64,000 bases of DNA. Origin: Halomonas rhizosphaerae (GTDB lineage Bacteria > Pseudomonadota > Gammaproteobacteria > Pseudomonadales > Halomonadaceae). The notes under the pieces were generated by a model. That model did not search any database, was not told where the DNA came from, and worked only from the letters and a program-made list of their open reading frames with translations. Below, in pieces: positions 1 through 7,256 of this stretch; position 1 is the first letter of the stretch, and the number at the start of each line of letters is the position of its first letter. The translations under genes were made by a program, and so were the position numbers. The DNA lies in assembly GCF_030010555.1 (NCBI RefSeq), contig NZ_JASCQP010000045.1, positions 1 to 64,000 of the forward strand. Reading direction: 5' to 3'.

Positions 1-27
1 TGATCTTACCCAGCATTGGTGGACACC
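1..27 (+). repeat. IS left terminal inverted repeat
   Basis: Left tip of the IS. It matches the reverse complement of 1227-1253 apart from a few mismatches (TGATCTT-A-CCCAGCA against TGATCTT-G-CCCAGCA, then GTGGACACC in both). Confidence 0.85.
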
Positions 28-30
28 GGT

Positions 31-897
31 CTAAGCGATCATTTGGGCCTCAAAGGCCTCTGGACTGATCATCCCGATTGCACTGTGTCGGCGTTGCCGG
101 TTGTAGTCCAACTCAATGTATTCGAATACCTGCCGACGCATCGCCTCACGGGTCACGAACCGCTCGCCGTGGATGGCTTCGACCTTGAGGCTGTGAAAGA
201 AGCTCTCAGCGCAGGCATTGTCGTAACAGTTGCCCTTGGCGCTCATGCTGCACTTGAGACCGTGACGCATCAGCAGCGACTGGTACAGCGTCGAGCAGTA
301 CTGGCTCCCGCGGTCTGAATGGACAATTACGCCTTTGGGCATCTTCCGGCTCCACAGGGCCATTTTCAGGGCATCGCTGACCAGGTCAGCCGTCATGCGT
401 TCGCTCATCGCCCAGCCGATCACCTTGCGTGAGTACAGATCAATCAGCACCGCCAGATAGAGCCAGCCTTCACCCGTTGCCAGGTAGGTGATGTCGCCGA
501 CCCATTTCTGATTCGGTGCCGTAGCGGTGAAGTCCTGCTCCATCAGGTTCGGTGCGACTGGCAGGCCATGCCGTGAATTCGTGGTGGCCTTGAACTTGCG
601 AGCGGCTTTCGCCCGCAGGTTTTGCCGACGGAGGCTGGCGGCCACAGTATTACGGCAGATGGGTACGCCAGCATCGTTCAGGTCGCGGGTCAGCCTGGGG
701 GCGCCTGAGCGCCCCTTGCCCTGTTCGAAGGCCTGAGCCACGCGCTGATCCGTGATCGTTTGTCGGCGGCGGCGGGAAGACGGTTCACCACCACGCTGTC
801 GCCAGGCGTAGTAGCCGCTGCGGGCGACACCGAGAAACGCGCACATCCGATGAACGCTGAAGGCCTGACGGTGCTGCTCGATGAAGGCGTACTTCAC
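31..897 (-). CDS. IS3-family transposase OrfB (DDE integrase catalytic subunit)
   Basis: Catalytic part of the transposase. The HTH_21-like N-terminal part (about 1-110) is followed by an rve integrase core. The DDE triad is visible as D135 (VGDITY), D195 (HSDRGSQY) and E231 (NACAESFF), with 35 residues between D195 and E231 as in IS3 elements. The GTG at 897 overlaps the orfA stop (GTGA). It is probably made mainly as an OrfAB fusion by -1 slippage on the A7 run near 927-933. The frame is intact, so the element may still be active. Confidence 0.93.
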   Translation of the reverse strand: MKYAFIEQHRQAFSVHRMCAFLGVARSGYYAWRQRGGEPSSRRRRQTITDQRVAQAFEQGKGRSGAPRLTRDLNDAGVPICRNTVAASLRRQNLRAKAARKFKATTNSRHGLPVAPNLMEQDFTATAPNQKWVGDITYLATGEGWLYLAVLIDLYSRKVIGWAMSERMTADLVSDALKMALWSRKMPKGVIVHSDRGSQYCSTLYQSLLMRHGLKCSMSAKGNCYDNACAESFFHSLKVEAIHGERFVTREAMRRQVFEYIELDYNRQRRHSAIGMISPEAFEAQMIA

Positions 898-1193
898 TTC
901 AGGCTCTTCGCGAAGTACACCGCGGCTTTTTTTGCGATTTCAAGCTCTTCCGACTTCTCAGCCAGCTGACGCTTGAGCCGCGCATTCTCGTCAGCCAAGG
1001 CCTGCTCGCGAGCCGAGACGGTTTGCTGCTGCTGGGCCTTGGCTCGCCATTGATAGAGCTGGCTGGACTGAAGCCCCAGCTCGCGAGCGGCGGCACTGGT
1101 GCCAACACGATCAGCGAGTGCCAGGGCCTCGTCCTTGTAGGCCTGGGAGTAACGGGTACGGGTCTTCTTCATCGCCGCTGCTTGCCTTGCCAT
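894..1193 (-). CDS. IS3-family transposase OrfA (DNA-binding subunit)
   Basis: About 99 residues. A helix-turn-helix of the IS3/IS911 type ([14 protein letters not shown]... SQLYQWRAK) is followed by a leucine-zipper-like coiled coil ([16 protein letters not shown]). It binds the IS ends and multimerises. The ATG at 1193 is preferred because GAGGTGA lies 4 bases upstream; a shorter start at 1172 and a longer one at 1235 are possible. Near its 3' end the codons GCA AAA AAA GCC give an A7 slippery run, from which -1 frameshifting reads directly into orfB. Confidence 0.88.
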   Translation of the reverse strand: MARQAAAMKKTRTRYSQAYKDEALALADRVGTSAAARELGLQSSQLYQWRAKAQQQQTVSAREQALADENARLKRQLAEKSEELEIAKKAAVYFAKSLK

Positions 1194-1226
1194 GGGGTCA
1201 CCTCGTTCAGTGTACTGCCTTAACGG

Positions 1227-1253
1227 GGTGTCCACTGTTGCTGGGCAAGATCA
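1227..1253 (-). repeat. IS right terminal inverted repeat
   Basis: Right tip of the IS, inverted partner of 1-27. The last base of the IS is the A at 1253; the next bases (GTTTTAG) belong to the interrupted DGQHR reading frame, which stays open up to this point. Confidence 0.85.
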
Positions 1254-2078
1254 GTTTTAGATGAAAGTCGAGCAAAAGATATTGCTCATTACATCGATAA
1301 TGAGCTGGGCACTATCCCAACTTCGATCATACTTTCCGCACAAGCAGCAGCAGAGCTTGAGATTGTGGGGAGAGGGAAAACGCTTTCTTTTAAGGAAAAC
1401 CCAAAAGCATTTCTTGTGCTCGATGGTCAACATAGGGTTTTTGGCTTCTCGATGGCAAAAACTCATCTTCGTGTTCCTGTTGTTATTTATAACGGTCTTT
1501 CTCGCAGGGATGAGACAAGACTTTTTATTGATATAAACTCTAAGCAAAAGGGGGTTCCTAACGAACTTTTGCTTGATATTAAGAAGCTTGCAGAATATGA
1601 AAATAATGAAGAAGTTGTTCTTAGAGAAGTCTTCGATATGTTTGACGGGGATTTTTCTAGTGTCTTATATGGTTTGCTCTCTCCAGCAAAAAAATCAAAA
1701 AATAAGATATCCAGAGTCTCGTTTAGGCATGGCGTTTCTCCTGTGCTGGTCTATTTTAGGAATAGAGAGTCAGAGTATATTTTTAAAGTCCTTAATTCGT
1801 ACCTGACAGCCTTCAAAGAAGGGCTGAGTAATCTGGGGTGCGAAAAGTCAATTACTAGTTCAGTCGTATTTCGTGGTGTTATGGGGGCCTTTCCTATAGT
1901 TGTGACAAAAGTAAAGGATAGGTATGGGTCAGATTATAGCGTAAATAATTTTTATGACGTGTTGGAACCTGTCTTTTCTAAAGCCGGAGCTTATAACAAG
2001 TTTGATTCTCCCGGTACGTCGCCTAAGGCGTTAGTGGAGTTTATTGATTCGGGTCTTAAAACTGCCCTGGTGGTGTAA
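1254..2078 (+). pseudogene. DGQHR-domain protein (DndB-like), 5' end removed by the IS
   Basis: The frame is open from the IS border and carries the signature VLDGQHRVFGF, which defines the DGQHR domain found in DndB and related proteins of DNA-modification and phage-defence loci. The reading frame upstream of the first available ATG (1365) is still protein-like up to 1254 (residues such as SRAKDIAHYIDNELGTIP), so the gene was interrupted by the IS rather than starting inside it. The missing N-terminus should lie left of the window. About 274 codons remain. GC is far lower than in the neighbouring core genes, suggesting transfer. The TAA overlaps the ATG of the next gene by one base (TAATG), so the two were translationally coupled. 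The function of this subfamily is not known; a role in defence is inferred from DndB. Confidence 0.75.
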
Positions 2079-3028
2079 TGCGCGTAGATCATCTCCGAGT
2101 TTTTTATGCTCAAGGAATAAATTCAGTTCAGATTCCAAAAGATGATTTTGTCGATTTTAAAGCTTGGGTTTCATCAGGGAAGTACCAGTTAAAAGAAGTT
2201 AGAAATAAAGGTTTCGATGTGGTTGTGTCGGATTATCATAGTTTTTCAACAATGTTGGCCCATGATTCAAGTAGGTTTTGCTCTGCTGCTTTCGAAACAA
2301 TGAAGTTGATCAGTTTTCCCGAGAATCTGCCTCGTTCTTTGGCATGGGTTGCTGTGCAGACATATTATGCAGCCTTTTTTGCCGCGCATTCGGTTCTTCG
2401 GGTTTTTGGGAATGTGTTCAGTTTTTTATACCCTGGGCACCTCAAAATCGTCGAAGAATTTGCTGAAGTTTTGTCAATTCCCTCTAGGCACAATATGTCA
2501 GGTGGCAGCTATTCTGGGTCTTATGATATTAGATCTGGGGAGCTAAGGGTTTCGTCGGCTGGTAAATCCCATGAAGATTTTTGGGAGCGTTTTTTCTATC
2601 TTGTAATGATGCTGCGCGACCAAGTAGATGAACTTGATGTTTTAGAATCTGAAAAAATAAATAACACTAAATACCTATCCGAGATGGTTGATCTTTTGTC
2701 AAATAGTGGAAGCTATAGAAATGGTGCCTGGTTGTCCAGTGTTAGGAACAAGATAAACTACCAGCATACTGATGGTATGTGGTTTCCTTATTCTGGAGGG
2801 AATCATGACATTCCTCGAATACGGAGGATTCTTGGCCAATGGGAGGAAAATAATTCTAGTTATATATTAAACTTAAGATGCGTAAGCGATATGGAGAGGT
2901 TTTTTAAATGTTGTACGTTGATTGTAAATTTTTCTTACCTGATTTTTCAAGATGTTGTCTCAATATCAAGAGTGAAAAAAAACTGCTTTGAAATGTACCC
3001 AGGGGCACTTATTAATCACGCGGGATAG
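2078..3028 (+). CDS. HEPN-like domain protein paired with the DGQHR gene
   Basis: 316 residues, no clear named family. Two HEPN-type signs are visible: a helix with the pattern WVAVQTYYAAFFAAHSVLR (89-108) and, later, R223-N-x5-H230 (RNKINYQH), which fits the Rx4-6H catalytic motif of HEPN ribonucleases. No membrane segment or signal peptide is seen. The start ATG overlaps the stop of the DGQHR gene. It is AT-rich like its partner. The likely role, by inference, is an RNA-cleaving toxin or effector whose partner supplies recognition. With the DGQHR gene cut by the IS, expression of this gene may be lost or may now depend on an IS-derived promoter. Confidence 0.6.
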   Translation: MRVDHLRVFYAQGINSVQIPKDDFVDFKAWVSSGKYQLKEVRNKGFDVVVSDYHSFSTMLAHDSSRFCSAAFETMKLISFPENLPRSLAWVAVQTYYAAFFAAHSVLRVFGNVFSFLYPGHLKIVEEFAEVLSIPSRHNMSGGSYSGSYDIRSGELRVSSAGKSHEDFWERFFYLVMMLRDQVDELDVLESEKINNTKYLSEMVDLLSNSGSYRNGAWLSSVRNKINYQHTDGMWFPYSGGNHDIPRIRRILGQWEENNSSYILNLRCVSDMERFFKCCTLIVNFSYLIFQDVVSISRVKKNCFEMYPGALINHAG

Positions 3029-3058
3029 TTTTTTATTTCTCATTAATGTGATGTGATT

Positions 3059-3721
3059 ATGTGTGGACGTTTCTCTCTTTATAGCTCGTATTCCACGCTT
3101 TCCCAGGGTCTGAAATTGCCGCTGGAGGTGGCGGTGAAGCTGACGCCACGCTACAACGTGGCACCGGGCACCTGGATCACTGCGGTTCGTCATCCCACCG
3201 ATAATGAGCCGCTGGTGATGGACGAGGTTTGGTGGGGCTACCGGCCGCACTGGGCGAAGGAGAAGGCGCCCGAGCCCATCAATGCCACCGTCGAGAAGGT
3301 GGCCACCTCCAACTACTTCCGCGGGGCGTTCGCCCATCATCGCTGCCTCGTGCCTGCCGACGGGTGGTATGAGTGGTTGCCGCTGAATGGCAAGAAGCAG
3401 CCGCACTTCCTGTGCCGTGAGGATCGCGAGCCGATCTGGCTGGCGGCGATCTGGACGGAGCGGCCGGACGGTAAGCCGGGCTGCGCGATCCTGACCGAGC
3501 CGGCGCGCGGTGTGGCCAAGGAAATCCACCCGCGTATGCCGCTGGCCCTGGATGCCGAGAGCCTGAAGCCCTGGCTCGATCCGCACCTGACCGACCGCGA
3601 GACGATCCGCCAGGTGGTGCATCACCTGGATGCAGAGCTGATCACGCACTGGCCGGTGAGCACGCGGGTGAACCGGCCGACAAACGATGAAGCGAGCTTG
3701 ATTGAACCTTTGAAGCCGTAG
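3059..3721 (+). CDS. yedK: SRAP/YedK-family abasic-site processing protein
   Basis: 220 residues. SRAP (SOS response-associated peptidase, HMCES/YedK) proteins form a thiazolidine crosslink with abasic sites in single-stranded DNA through Cys2, which protects the lesion. The key residues are at the expected places: C2 (MCGRF), N75 (PINA), E105 (GWYEW) and H158 (IHPRMP). The start must be the ATG at 3059, since cleavage of its Met exposes Cys2; the in-frame GTG at 3053 would bury it. GC is that of the core genome, in contrast to the AT-rich pair upstream. It sits near umuDC, forming a small DNA-damage cluster. Confidence 0.93.
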   Translation: MCGRFSLYSSYSTLSQGLKLPLEVAVKLTPRYNVAPGTWITAVRHPTDNEPLVMDEVWWGYRPHWAKEKAPEPINATVEKVATSNYFRGAFAHHRCLVPADGWYEWLPLNGKKQPHFLCREDREPIWLAAIWTERPDGKPGCAILTEPARGVAKEIHPRMPLALDAESLKPWLDPHLTDRETIRQVVHHLDAELITHWPVSTRVNRPTNDEASLIEPLKP

Positions 3722-3775
3722 GCCACGCATGCACTGTGCTCCGCTGCTGACCTACTTCAGAGGGAGCCACCGGAG

Positions 3776-3946
3776 ATGGAACAGCACATACGGCATCTGG
3801 AGCAGGAAGTGGCAGTCGTCAAAGAGACCATGGCCACGAAGGAAGCGCTTGCCAAAACTGAGGCCAGCATTATCAAGTGGAATGTCGGCACCATAGTGGC
3901 TGTTGCCGCATTGGTATTCGCCATCATCCGCTTTGCTGGTGGCTGA
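3776..3946 (+). CDS. small coiled-coil single-TM protein (56 aa)
   Basis: Short reading frame starting MEQHIRHLEQEVAVVKETMA. The first 30 residues are charged and heptad-like (coiled coil); residues about 37-54 (NVGTIVAVAALVFAIIRF) form one transmembrane helix. AGAGGGAG lies about 11 bases upstream of the ATG. The layout resembles XhlA / DUF1640-type small proteins found near phages, but no family can be assigned with confidence. It lies between yedK and the end of umuC, convergent with umuC. Confidence 0.6.
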   Translation: MEQHIRHLEQEVAVVKETMATKEALAKTEASIIKWNVGTIVAVAALVFAIIRFAGG

Positions 3947-3966
3947 CCCGTATAATGCAATTGCTA

Positions 3967-5283
3967 TCAGCGCCCTGGCCACTGGTCAGGACGCTTGAGT
4001 TTGTGGCCTTCGCCTACCTGTAGCACCTCTCCCCATCGCGTGGTAAATCGCGGCGTGCGGTGCGCACAGCGCAGGTGCCATGCGGCGCCGGCGGTGGGCC
4101 GGCCAAGGGTGACGGTACCACGCCCCATTTTCTGATTGAGCTCGTCCAGGGCCGCCATCAATTGGCGGCCTTTGTCGTGTTCGGCCTGCCGTTCGGGTGT
4201 ATCAAGAAGCGAGAGCTGCTGGCGGTTGGCGTCCACCAGGTCGAGCAGCATCACCCCGGCCTTCATGAAGCGGTACCCGCGGCGATAGATCGCCTCGAGC
4301 CCCTGCTGGGCGGCGGCGAGGATCGGCCGGCTGTCGTCGGTGGGCTCGGGCAGCTCGACGACCACGCTGGGGGAGTATTGTGCGAGATCCGCTCGGTGCC
4401 GGTTGGTCTTAAGGAACACGTAAACCGCGCGGGCGTAGCTGTCCTGGGCGCGGAGTTTCTCAGCGCTGCGCTGGGCATGCTGGCGGATGGCGGCCTGTAC
4501 CTCGCCTAGTTCGCTTGTCAGGCGGCCGAAGGAGCGCGAGGTCATGATGCGGTCACGTGGCCGGTCGGCGTCGTTGAGCTCGATGCAGGGCGTGCCCTGG
4601 AGTTCGCGCACGGTGCGCTCGAGGGTGACGGAATAGCGCCGGCGGATGGCCTTGGGATCGGCCTGGCGGAGATCCCAGGCGGACTCGATACCCTGGATGG
4701 CCAGCCGTTCGACCAGCCGCCGACCGACGCCCCAGACATCACCCAGCGCGGTGCGCTCGAGCAGCCCGCGTGTCTCGTTCCCCTCGGGAGTGAGCACACA
4801 CACACCGTGGTAACCCGGCAGCTTCTTGGCGGCGCGGTTGGCGAGCTTGGCCAGCGTGCGGGTGGGGGCCACGCCCACACACACGGGGATGCCGGTGAAC
4901 TGCCGCACCTTGTGGTGCAGGGTGCGGCTCAGGGCGAGCGTGGTGGGGTGGTCGAAGCCATCGAAGCGTACGAACATCTCATCGATGGAGTAGGGCTCGA
5001 CGCCGGCGGAGAACTCCTCGAGGACTTCGCGCACTCTGGCAGACATGTCCCCGTAGAGCTCGTAGTTGGAGGAGAGCAGGTGGATGCGACCCTGACGGGC
5101 CCACTGCTGTAGCTCGAAGGCGGGGGCGCCCATCTCCACGCCCAGGGCCTTGAGCTCGTTGGAGCGGGCGATCACGCAGCCATCGTTGTTGGACATCACC
5201 CCCACCGGTACACCTTCGAGCCGCGGCTGGAACACCCGCTCGCAGCTCACGTAGAAGTTGTTGCAGTCCACCAAGCCAATCAT
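3967..5283 (-). CDS. umuC: DNA polymerase V catalytic subunit UmuC
   Basis: Y-family translesion polymerase, 438 residues (the E. coli protein has 422). The N-terminal motif [10 protein letters not shown] carries catalytic Asp6, and YSIDEMF supplies the second acidic pair; HhH and little-finger regions follow. With UmuD'2 it forms Pol V, which copies past damaged bases. The start is placed at MIGLVDCN (5283), 8 bases after the umuD stop; the frame is open upstream but only this start fits the family. It is co-transcribed with umuD from the LexA-controlled promoter. Confidence 0.95.
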   Translation of the reverse strand: MIGLVDCNNFYVSCERVFQPRLEGVPVGVMSNNDGCVIARSNELKALGVEMGAPAFELQQWARQGRIHLLSSNYELYGDMSARVREVLEEFSAGVEPYSIDEMFVRFDGFDHPTTLALSRTLHHKVRQFTGIPVCVGVAPTRTLAKLANRAAKKLPGYHGVCVLTPEGNETRGLLERTALGDVWGVGRRLVERLAIQGIESAWDLRQADPKAIRRRYSVTLERTVRELQGTPCIELNDADRPRDRIMTSRSFGRLTSELGEVQAAIRQHAQRSAEKLRAQDSYARAVYVFLKTNRHRADLAQYSPSVVVELPEPTDDSRPILAAAQQGLEAIYRRGYRFMKAGVMLLDLVDANRQQLSLLDTPERQAEHDKGRQLMAALDELNQKMGRGTVTLGRPTAGAAWHLRCAHRTPRFTTRWGEVLQVGEGHKLKRPDQWPGR

Positions 5284-5291
5284 GGGGCCGC

Positions 5292-5732
5292 TCACACCGG
5301 GTACTCGTGGATGACCGAGCGCACCACGCCCCACACCTGGCAATCCAGGTCAGTAAGGGGAATGGGGGCGTAGCGGGGGTTGCCGGAGCACAGCAACGGC
5401 CTGCCGTGGCGCTTCTCATAGCGCTTCACGATCACTTCGCCATCGACCAGGGCGACGAGGATGTGCCCGGGGCGTGGATCGATAGAGCGATCGACCACCA
5501 GGGTGTCGCCATCCTGGATGCCGAAGCCGTCCATGCTGTCGCCCTTCACGCTCATGAAAAACGTGGCCGAGGGTCGCTTCACCAGCCGCTCGTTGAGGTC
5601 CAGCGTGCGGCCGACGTAGTCCTCGGCTGGCGAGGGGAAGCCGGAGATACCGGCACGGATGGTGGTGAGTGGGAAGGGCAGCGGCCGTAGCGGCGGGGAT
5701 GGCAGCGGGTAATGGATCTTGGGATCGCGCAT
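5292..5732 (-). CDS. umuD: SOS mutagenesis protein UmuD, self-cleaving S24 peptidase
   Basis: 146 residues. The LexA-like peptidase fold has the Ser66 (GDSM) and Lys103 (IVKRYE) dyad at the spacing of E. coli S60/K97, and a likely cleavage site at A27-G28 (IRAGISGF). RecA-stimulated cleavage gives UmuD', the partner of UmuC. The start at 5732 ([10 protein letters not shown]) leaves a 21-base leader after the LexA box; the frame is open further upstream through the operator, which cannot be coding. First gene of the umuDC operon. Confidence 0.94.
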   Translation of the reverse strand: MRDPKIHYPLPSPPLRPLPFPLTTIRAGISGFPSPAEDYVGRTLDLNERLVKRPSATFFMSVKGDSMDGFGIQDGDTLVVDRSIDPRPGHILVALVDGEVIVKRYEKRHGRPLLCSGNPRYAPIPLTDLDCQVWGVVRSVIHEYPV

Positions 5733-5753
5733 CGGAAGGCCTCTTGTCAAAGA

Positions 5754-5769
5754 CTGTATATTTGTACAG
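5754..5769. promoter_or_regulatory. LexA (SOS) box
   Basis: CTGTATATTTGTACAG fits the gammaproteobacterial consensus CTGT-N8-ACAG exactly, with an AT-rich centre. It lies 21 bases upstream of umuD on the minus strand and about 90-120 bases upstream of the divergent S24-like gene, so it could control both. Confidence 0.93.
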
Positions 5770-5887
5770 TATTCGGCAGGAGCGCTCTGTAAGGCAAACG
5801 CTAATGCAATGCGGGAGCTGAGCGACCGGCTGCCAGAGCCCGGCATGGCGAGGCTGAGCGATGAGAGAGCAACAAGGCAGGGACGAT

Positions 5888-6241
5888 ATGCGTGTGAACT
5901 ACCTCGGCCCGCTGTGCGCGGGCATTTCGCACCCCGCGCTGGAGGGCTATGACCTGAAGCGCTTCAAACCCACTTGCTACCTGGTGGAGGTCAGCGAGGA
6001 GGCCGGTGTGGTTGGCCCGCTGATGGAAGGCGACCTGCTGGTGGTGGACGAGCAGAAACCCGCACAGCACGCCGACCTGGTGGTCGTGGAGGTGGAAGGG
6101 GAGCAGCGGCTCTTCAACAGCCACCGCATCGGTGGACGGGTGCGTCTGATCCCCACCGCCGGGCCGCGGGAGTCGCTCTGGGCCCGGCAGTCGGATCTGC
6201 GGGGCGTGGTGGTGAGCCAGGCGAGGCGGTATGCCTGGTGA
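5888..6241 (+). CDS. S24/UmuD-like protein lacking the catalytic dyad
   Basis: About 117 residues (126 if the ATG at 5861 is used). The C-terminal part follows the UmuD/LexA peptidase fold: GPLMEGDLLVVD corresponds to the GDTLVVD strand of UmuD, and DLVVVEVEGEQRLF to the strand that should hold the lysine. At the positions of the nucleophile Ser and the general-base Lys there are Ala/Gly and Phe/Asn, so it is probably not a protease. It is divergent from umuDC and may share its LexA box. It could act as a UmuD'-like partner or regulator; this is inference. Start choice is uncertain. Confidence 0.7.
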   Translation: MRVNYLGPLCAGISHPALEGYDLKRFKPTCYLVEVSEEAGVVGPLMEGDLLVVDEQKPAQHADLVVVEVEGEQRLFNSHRIGGRVRLIPTAGPRESLWARQSDLRGVVVSQARRYAW

Positions 6242-6389
6242 TGTAGGCAAAAACGTACATAGCGTGTTGGTGATGGCGTAGGGCGCGATAGACCGGCTCC
6301 GTCCATGCTGCAGATATGACGCCAAGTGGTCGCGGCCTGTGGCCAGGTTGCCAAGGATAGATGCGGATGCGTCATGCGATGATGAAGCG

Positions 6390-6418
6390 GCCCCTGCCAG
6401 GGATGGTGAGGGGCTTTT
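6390..6418 (+). terminator. weak hairpin followed by T run
   Basis: A 6-bp stem GCCCCT/AGGGGC (6390-6395 with 6409-6414) is followed by TTTT at 6415-6418. It lies 150 bases after the S24-like gene and just before the convergent end of the Tat-signal gene. A modest candidate terminator. Confidence 0.4.
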
Positions 6419-6433
6419 CCCTATCGGTACGTT

Positions 6434-7204
6434 TTAGGCGGTCATGCATCGGCTTAACGTTTCGCGATTCCGGTACAGGGCGATCAGTAGCTCTGCAATC
6501 AACAATGCCAAACCTATCACCGGAACTTTTCGCTTTACGAGCCAAGAAACCAATATTCGAAATTCATTTGATCTCAGAGTTATCATGATAGATCTAAGGA
6601 TTTCATCGTCAGTTAATAGGTTTAGGAATATTTCAAGGTATGTTTTTGCGCGGTTTAAATCTCCTTCCAGCACTGATTCTGCGAGGCTCTCAAGAAGTGA
6701 AAGAAAATCATATTCGTTTTCAATAGTCTGAAAGGTAGCTGCCAACTGATTTATTTCTTCCGTTGTGAAACCGATTATATCAGCAAAGATCTGCAGCGCC
6801 GCCTCACTGCATGGGCCGATATTGATTGATCTGGGTAGCATGCTCTCGTTATCGATGGAGTCTCGGACCCACTCAATGGCAGTAGATGGCATGTTGGTTA
6901 GAATCCACGGCTCTACCTCTTCGAGCTCGATTAATTGTGTGTATTCTAGTGGTATGATTTCGTCCAAATTAGTTTGAGCACTGTCAAGCACGCCCTCGAG
7001 CTGATCAATATACTCCTCAGGAGATAGACAAAAATTGGAATATGTGAGTCTGAGCTGAATTTTTATCCGTTGGATTTCTACGTATTCCTCTGGGTTTAAG
7101 TTCAGGGTGCTCGACTGTGCAAAGCTTTTCATCGGCAAGAGGTAGCCCACGGAAGCCCCGGCCCCAAGAGTGACCAGAAAATGTCTTCGATGTAGCGATT
7201 TCAT
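6434..7204 (-). CDS. exported hypothetical protein with Tat-like signal, prophage-edge gene
   Basis: 256 residues of unknown family. The N-terminus (MKSLHRRHFLVTLGAGAS) looks like a twin-arginine signal with R6-R7 before a weakly hydrophobic stretch; cleavage is plausible after SFA (residue 29). The mature part is acidic and helical, and a hydrophobic segment near the C-terminus (VPVIGLALLIAELLIAL) could be a membrane anchor. AAGGAAA lies 7 bases before the ATG at 7204. The gene is AT-rich compared with everything around it and sits immediately beyond phage gene D, where P2 has ogr and att. It is probably a late arrival, either phage cargo (moron) or a flanking island gene. Confidence 0.65.
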   Translation of the reverse strand: MKSLHRRHFLVTLGAGASVGYLLPMKSFAQSSTLNLNPEEYVEIQRIKIQLRLTYSNFCLSPEEYIDQLEGVLDSAQTNLDEIIPLEYTQLIELEEVEPWILTNMPSTAIEWVRDSIDNESMLPRSINIGPCSEAALQIFADIIGFTTEEINQLAATFQTIENEYDFLSLLESLAESVLEGDLNRAKTYLEIFLNLLTDDEILRSIMITLRSNEFRILVSWLVKRKVPVIGLALLIAELLIALYRNRETLSRCMTA

Positions 7205-7256
7205 GAGTGTTTCCTTTTTGTTTTTTTCAGTGTAGCCATAGGTCAAAATTCCGCGA

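Larger units (their letters stand above)
1..1253 (-). mobile_element. IS3-family insertion sequence, complete
   Basis: The element starts at the first base of the window and ends at 1253. Its two ends are imperfect inverted repeats: both read TGATCTT, one variable base, CCCAGCA, three variable bases, then GTGGACACC inwards. It carries two overlapping leftward ORFs (orfA, orfB) arranged for -1 frameshifting, as in the IS3 family. The 5'-TG...CA-3' tips are typical. The target duplication cannot be checked because the left flank lies outside the window; the right flank begins GTT. The right end cuts a DGQHR-domain gene. Confidence 0.93.

Noticed and set aside
2966-3730. 254-codon minus-strand frame opposite the SRAP gene
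   Set aside because: Arg/His/Pro-rich antisense shadow; the SRAP catalytic residues on the plus strand are unmistakable.
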